This document shows, one piece after another, positions 60,446-64,000 of a stretch of 64,000 bases of DNA; the stretch's first letter is position 1; each line of letters begins with the position of its first letter. Under the pieces are notes generated by a model. The model searched no databases. It was not told the origin of the DNA and was given only the letters and a program-made list of their open reading frames with translations. The position numbers and the translations under genes are program-made. Location of the stretch: the NCBI RefSeq assembly GCF_024506435.1, contig NZ_JANIET010000001.1, forward strand, positions 310,001-374,000, given 5' to 3'. Source of the stretch: Pantoea trifolii. Lineage in GTDB: Bacteria > Pseudomonadota > Gammaproteobacteria > Enterobacterales > Enterobacteriaceae.

Positions 60446-61231
60446 TCAGCCTCGTTCAGGATTGAGGGCATTCGCCAGCCAGGTGACCAGCAGGACGACG
60501 GCAAAATAGGAGATCACCAGCGCGCTGGTGAAGTGGCCGCTGCCGTTGCGCATGTTAAACAGATACACCTGCAAGGTTTCATAGCGGGTGCCGACCAGCA
60601 TATTGGCGAAAACAAACTCGCCAATCAGGAAGGAGAAGGAGAGCAGCACCGCGATAAACACGCCTTTACGCAGGTTCGGCAGCACCACAAACAGCGCCGC
60701 TTGCCAGGTGCTGGCACCGAGCAGCTGGGCGGCATCAATCAGCTCTTTCAAATTGATAGCCTGCATATTGTTGGAGATGGCGCGATAGATAAACGGCAAG
60801 GCGATGGTGAAGTAGCAGCCGATCAAAATCCACGGCGTGCCGGTGAGCATCAGCGGCGACGACGAATAGAGCTGCAGCAGACCGACCGACGAAACCACCG
60901 GCGGCACGGCGAAGGGCATCAGGATCAGCACGTTCATCACCGCATCCAGCTTCGGATAATAGTAAGCGATCACAAACATGGCAGGCAGCACCAGCACCAG
61001 CGAGAACAACAGCGCACCGCAGCAAACCAGCAGCGAATGACCGAGCGCGGTCAGGAAACGCGCATCGCTCCACAGCGCGCTAAGCCACTTCAGCGTAAAG
61101 CCCTGCGGCAGGATGGTGTCGCTCCAGCTGGTGGAAATGCCGTACAGTAAAGTAGCCAGCAGCGGCGCGGCTAAAATGGCCAGCAGCAGCCAGACAATCA
61201 GGCGATGATAAAATTTTTCCGCGCGCGACAC
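60446..61231 (-). CDS. ABC importer permease 2
   Basis: 261 residues, six membrane segments. The EAA coupling loop is LKELIDAAQLLGASTWQAAL. Binding-protein-dependent transport family (PotC/PhnV-like). It stops two bases before the ATPase start. The substrate is unknown. Confidence 0.9.
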   Translation of the reverse strand: MSRAEKFYHRLIVWLLLAILAAPLLATLLYGISTSWSDTILPQGFTLKWLSALWSDARFLTALGHSLLVCCGALLFSLVLVLPAMFVIAYYYPKLDAVMNVLILMPFAVPPVVSSVGLLQLYSSSPLMLTGTPWILIGCYFTIALPFIYRAISNNMQAINLKELIDAAQLLGASTWQAALFVVLPNLRKGVFIAVLLSFSFLIGEFVFANMLVGTRYETLQVYLFNMRNGSGHFTSALVISYFAVVLLVTWLANALNPERG

Positions 61232-61241
61232 GTGTAGCTCC

Positions 61242-62087
61242 TCAGGAAGGTTTGGCGTTGAGATAGCTGCGGCGCACCAGATACTGCTGCACCACGGTAA
61301 TCAGCGCCATAATCAGCACCAGCAACATCGCCAGCGCGCCGCCGGTGTTGGGATCAAGCGAGATGTCGCCAGAGACCAGCGCGGCAATGCGTACCGGCAC
61401 CACGTTAAAGTTGCCGGTAGTGAGCGCGTAAATGGTGGCGTAAGCGCCGAGCGCGTTCGCCAGCAAAATCACAAAAGTACCGAGCAGCGCCGGGAACAGA
61501 ATCGGCAAACCGATGTGCCACCAATAGCGCCAGCGGCCTGCACCCAGCAGCGCGGCGGACTCTTGCCAATCCTGTCGCAAGCCATCAAACGCCGGATAGA
61601 GCAGCAAAATGCCGAGCGGGATTTGGAACCAGGTGTACACCAGCACCATGCCGTCACGCGAGAACAGTTTGAAGCCTTCCAGCACGCCGTAATGGCGCAG
61701 CAGCAGCGTCAGACAACCGTTCAGACCGAGCAGAATGACAAAGGCAAACGCCAGCGGTACGCCGGCGAAGTTGCTGGTCATGTTGGTAAATGACATCAAA
61801 AAGCGCTGAAAGCGGCCGCTGCCGAGCTGATGCAGCGAATATCCGGCAACCAGTGAGATCAGCAGGCCGTAAATGCTCGACCAGATGGAGATGTCGAGCG
61901 ACAGGCGAAACGCCTGCAAATAGAACGGCGAGGTGAGGATATCGCTGTAGTTGTCGAAGCCCCAACGCTCATTGATGTCGCTCCAGAAGCTGTTGATGGC
62001 AATCCACAGCAGCGGCGCGAGCTGGAATGCCACCCAGAACAGCGCAAACGGCAGCAGCAATAGCGCGGCGAGCGTTTTGCCTTTCAT
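61242..62087 (-). CDS. ABC importer permease 1
   Basis: 281 residues from the ATG at 62087, which shares its A with the stop of the upstream hydrolase gene (TAATG). Six membrane segments. The coupling loop is DWQESAALLGAGRWRYWWH. PotB/PhnU-like. Together with permease 2 it forms the channel. A start ten codons further up lies within the hydrolase gene and is less likely. Confidence 0.9.
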   Translation of the reverse strand: MKGKTLAALLLLPFALFWVAFQLAPLLWIAINSFWSDINERWGFDNYSDILTSPFYLQAFRLSLDISIWSSIYGLLISLVAGYSLHQLGSGRFQRFLMSFTNMTSNFAGVPLAFAFVILLGLNGCLTLLLRHYGVLEGFKLFSRDGMVLVYTWFQIPLGILLLYPAFDGLRQDWQESAALLGAGRWRYWWHIGLPILFPALLGTFVILLANALGAYATIYALTTGNFNVVPVRIAALVSGDISLDPNTGGALAMLLVLIMALITVVQQYLVRRSYLNAKPS

Positions 62088-62896
62088 TACTGCGGCTCCG
62101 CCAGTAACGCGCGACATAGCGGTTTGTCATGTTCGACGCCGAGCAAGGTGCACACGATGCCGCACAGTTCGGTCTGCTGCGGCTGGAGATCCGGCTGCAG
62201 CGAGAAACCTTTACCAAACACGAACAGCGGCACCTGGGTCTCTTCCGGCAAAATGCCGCCGTGCGAGCGGTCATCGTTCATGCCGTGATCGGCGGTGACA
62301 ATCACCTGATAGCCAGCCGCCAGCCAGTCCGGCATCCACTGCGACAGATAACCATCGGCCATGCGCGCGCGGTTGCGATACTGCGGCGATGACAGGCTGT
62401 GCTTGTGTCCGGCATCGTCAATGTTCATCGGGTGGATCAGCAGGAAGTCAGGATCGTGCCGCAAACGCAGGCTTTCTGCGTCTTCAAACAGGTGGGAATC
62501 CGGATAACCGTCGTCCCAGTAAAAATGCCCATACTGAATCGGCAGATCGGGCGCGACCGTGTGGCGGTCGCGCGCCGCGTTGAACGGGGATTGATTGTAG
62601 AGCTCACTCACCCAGTGGTAGGCGGCCGCTGCAGTGGTGAGACCGGCGGCACGCGCGTAATGGAAGATGCTGCGCTGATTACTTAAGCGGCTGACGCCGT
62701 TATGAATAATGCCGCTGCGCACCGGTGGAATGCCGGTGAGAATGCATTCGTACAGCGGGCGCGACAGCGAAGGCAGTTCGCAGGTCAGCGTGTAATATTG
62801 GCCGTTGCCCTGCGCGCATTCGGCAAACAGATAGCCCATTGCGTGTTGCGCCACCTGATTACTCAGCCCATCCAACACCACCAGGATCGTTTTCAT
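62087..62896 (-). CDS. Alkaline-phosphatase-superfamily hydrolase in ABC operon
   Basis: 269 residues. Metal- and phosphate-binding motifs of the superfamily are present: TILVVLDGLSN (Asp9), the nucleophile region ELPSLSRPLYECILTGIPPV, HPMNIDDAGHKHS, and VTADHGMNDDRSHGG. It resembles nucleotide pyrophosphatase/phosphodiesterase and phosphonoacetate-hydrolase members in size and motifs. There is no signal peptide, so it acts in the cytoplasm, presumably on the imported compound. It lies between the binding-protein and permease genes and overlaps the latter by one base. The exact substrate is unknown. Confidence 0.85.
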   Translation of the reverse strand: MKTILVVLDGLSNQVAQHAMGYLFAECAQGNGQYYTLTCELPSLSRPLYECILTGIPPVRSGIIHNGVSRLSNQRSIFHYARAAGLTTAAAAYHWVSELYNQSPFNAARDRHTVAPDLPIQYGHFYWDDGYPDSHLFEDAESLRLRHDPDFLLIHPMNIDDAGHKHSLSSPQYRNRARMADGYLSQWMPDWLAAGYQVIVTADHGMNDDRSHGGILPEETQVPLFVFGKGFSLQPDLQPQQTELCGIVCTLLGVEHDKPLCRALLAEPQ

Positions 62897-62906
62897 CCCT
62901 CGCTCC

Positions 62907-63968
62907 TTACTGCTTCATATTGATGATGACGTTCTCTTGCCACAGACGCGGCAGCATTTTCGAGGTTTTATCCCATGCGGCCTGGTCCTTGATTGGACGA
63001 GCATTTTTATACTCAGACTGCGGTAGCAGCTTGGCCTGCACGTCGGCTGGCAGTTTCAGGTGTTCGGCACGAATCGGACGTGCATAACCTTTCGCCAGGT
63101 TGATCTGACCTTCATCAGACAAGATGTATTCACGCGCCAGCTTGGCGGCATTCGGATGTTTGGCGTATTTGTTGATGATGGTGCTGTAGCCAGACGTCAC
63201 GGAACCATCGGATGGAATCACCACTTCGTAGCGGTTTTTATCGATCTGATCGCGGTAGTTCAGGCCGTTAAAGTCCCACACCACGGCTACCTGAATTTCG
63301 CCTTTCTCGATGTTGGCAATCACCGGATCGGTCACGCCAAGGCGGCCTTCTTTCGCCAGATCGCCGAAGAAGCTCAACGCCGGTTTCACATTCTTCTCGT
63401 CACCGCCCAACGCGTAGCTGGCTGCTAACACGCCGTTGGCCGCCTGAGCCGCAGTGCCGACGTCACCGATAGTGACCACATACTTACCTTTCTTCAGATC
63501 GGCCCAGCTATGCGGCACATCTTTCACCTGCTGCTTATCCACCAGAAACGCGATGGTGCCGGTATAGGCCAGCATCCAGTTGCCATCCTGATCTTTCGCC
63601 CAGCTTGGGATTTGATCCCAATGCGTTGGTTTATAGGGTTGCGCCACGCCTTTCGCCACGGCAATCGGACCGAAAGCCGCGCCCACATCACCGATATCGG
63701 CGCTGGCGTTCTCTTTCTCTGCATCAAATTTTGCCAGTTCCTGCGCAGAGGACATGTCGGTGTCGCTGTGCTTCAGACCATATTTGCTGTTGAGGTCACT
63801 CCAGGTATCTTTCCAGTTGGCCCAGCTATCGGGCATGCCGACGCTGTTAACCTGGCCTTCGGCGCGCGCGGCTTTTTCTAACGCGGCGAGGTCATTATCT
63901 GCGGCTTGCGCGGCAGGCAGCGCAAGCAGTACGGCACTGGCTACTACAGAGGCGATAAACGCTTTCAT
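62907..63968 (-). CDS. ABC importer substrate-binding protein
   Basis: 353 residues with signal peptide ending ALLALPAAQAA-type (MKAFIASVVASAVLLALPAA). It belongs to the type II periplasmic binding proteins (iron/polyamine/phosphonate group): ADIGDVGAAFGPIAVAKGVA, AYTGTIAFLVDKQQV and EIQVAVVWDFNGLNYRDQI. GGGAGC precedes the ATG at 63968. First gene of the five-gene operon visible here; only 32 bases remain upstream, too few to read a promoter. Confidence 0.9.
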   Translation of the reverse strand: MKAFIASVVASAVLLALPAAQAADNDLAALEKAARAEGQVNSVGMPDSWANWKDTWSDLNSKYGLKHSDTDMSSAQELAKFDAEKENASADIGDVGAAFGPIAVAKGVAQPYKPTHWDQIPSWAKDQDGNWMLAYTGTIAFLVDKQQVKDVPHSWADLKKGKYVVTIGDVGTAAQAANGVLAASYALGGDEKNVKPALSFFGDLAKEGRLGVTDPVIANIEKGEIQVAVVWDFNGLNYRDQIDKNRYEVVIPSDGSVTSGYSTIINKYAKHPNAAKLAREYILSDEGQINLAKGYARPIRAEHLKLPADVQAKLLPQSEYKNARPIKDQAAWDKTSKMLPRLWQENVIINMKQ

Positions 63969-64000
63969 CTCGATTGCTCCCGGTATATGTTGTGGGACTT

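Noticed and set aside
1..64000. CRISPR array, tRNA, rRNA, insertion sequence or prophage genes
   Set aside because: Looked for and not seen: no regularly spaced repeats, no cloverleaf or rRNA segments, no transposase or integrase frame.

Overview
The window comes from an Erwiniaceae-type enterobacterium (Pantoea, Erwinia or a close relative). Nearly every protein aligns over its full length with a known Escherichia coli protein, and the gene order follows E. coli in long blocks. ERIC elements, an L-box in front of lysC, RyhB next to aaaT and sigma-32 sites seal the family-level call. The genus is an inference from gene content and the many small GC-rich palindromes; no rRNA is present. All comparisons with other genomes are from memory.

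Layout: (1) The 3' part of metH, then a 700 bp noncoding palindromic composite. (2) The yjbEFGH exopolysaccharide operon (minus), pgi (minus), the lysine riboswitch and lysC (plus). (3) A decayed aqpZ aquaporin, panS, yhgN (minus) and asd. (4) The glycogen operon glgBXCAP. (5) dcrB, yhhQ (with a candidate preQ1 riboswitch), tusA, zntA (with a near-perfect ZntR promoter), yhhN, yhhM, yhhL and rsmD. (6) ftsYEX, rpoH (with a sigma-E promoter and DnaA box), panM. (7) livKHMGF and ugpBAECQ (with tandem Pho boxes), yhhA, ggt. (8) aaaT, the Fur-controlled sRNA RyhB, an AbgT-family transporter, gntR, gntK, gntU. (9) An orphan type VI lipase effector/immunity pair set between two copies of the 3' end of yjbB. 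(10) yjbB, then an ABC importer operon of unknown substrate that contains an alkaline-phosphatase-superfamily hydrolase.

Functional themes: carbon storage (pgi, glg), aspartate-family amino acids (lysC, asd, metH), protein export and division (ftsYEX), heat shock (rpoH), branched-chain amino acid uptake (liv), and phosphorus scavenging (ugp, the last ABC operon, yjbB).

The least ordinary parts are: the effector/immunity cassette with its 30 bp flanking duplication that rebuilds the yjbB C-terminus; the aqpZ pseudogene, whose two NPA motifs have been joined by an internal deletion; the roughly 0.6 kb inverted-repeat composite after metH; a dispersed 24 bp palindrome family with compensatory arm changes; and the hydrolase-containing ABC operon. 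Most of the rest is ordinary core genome.
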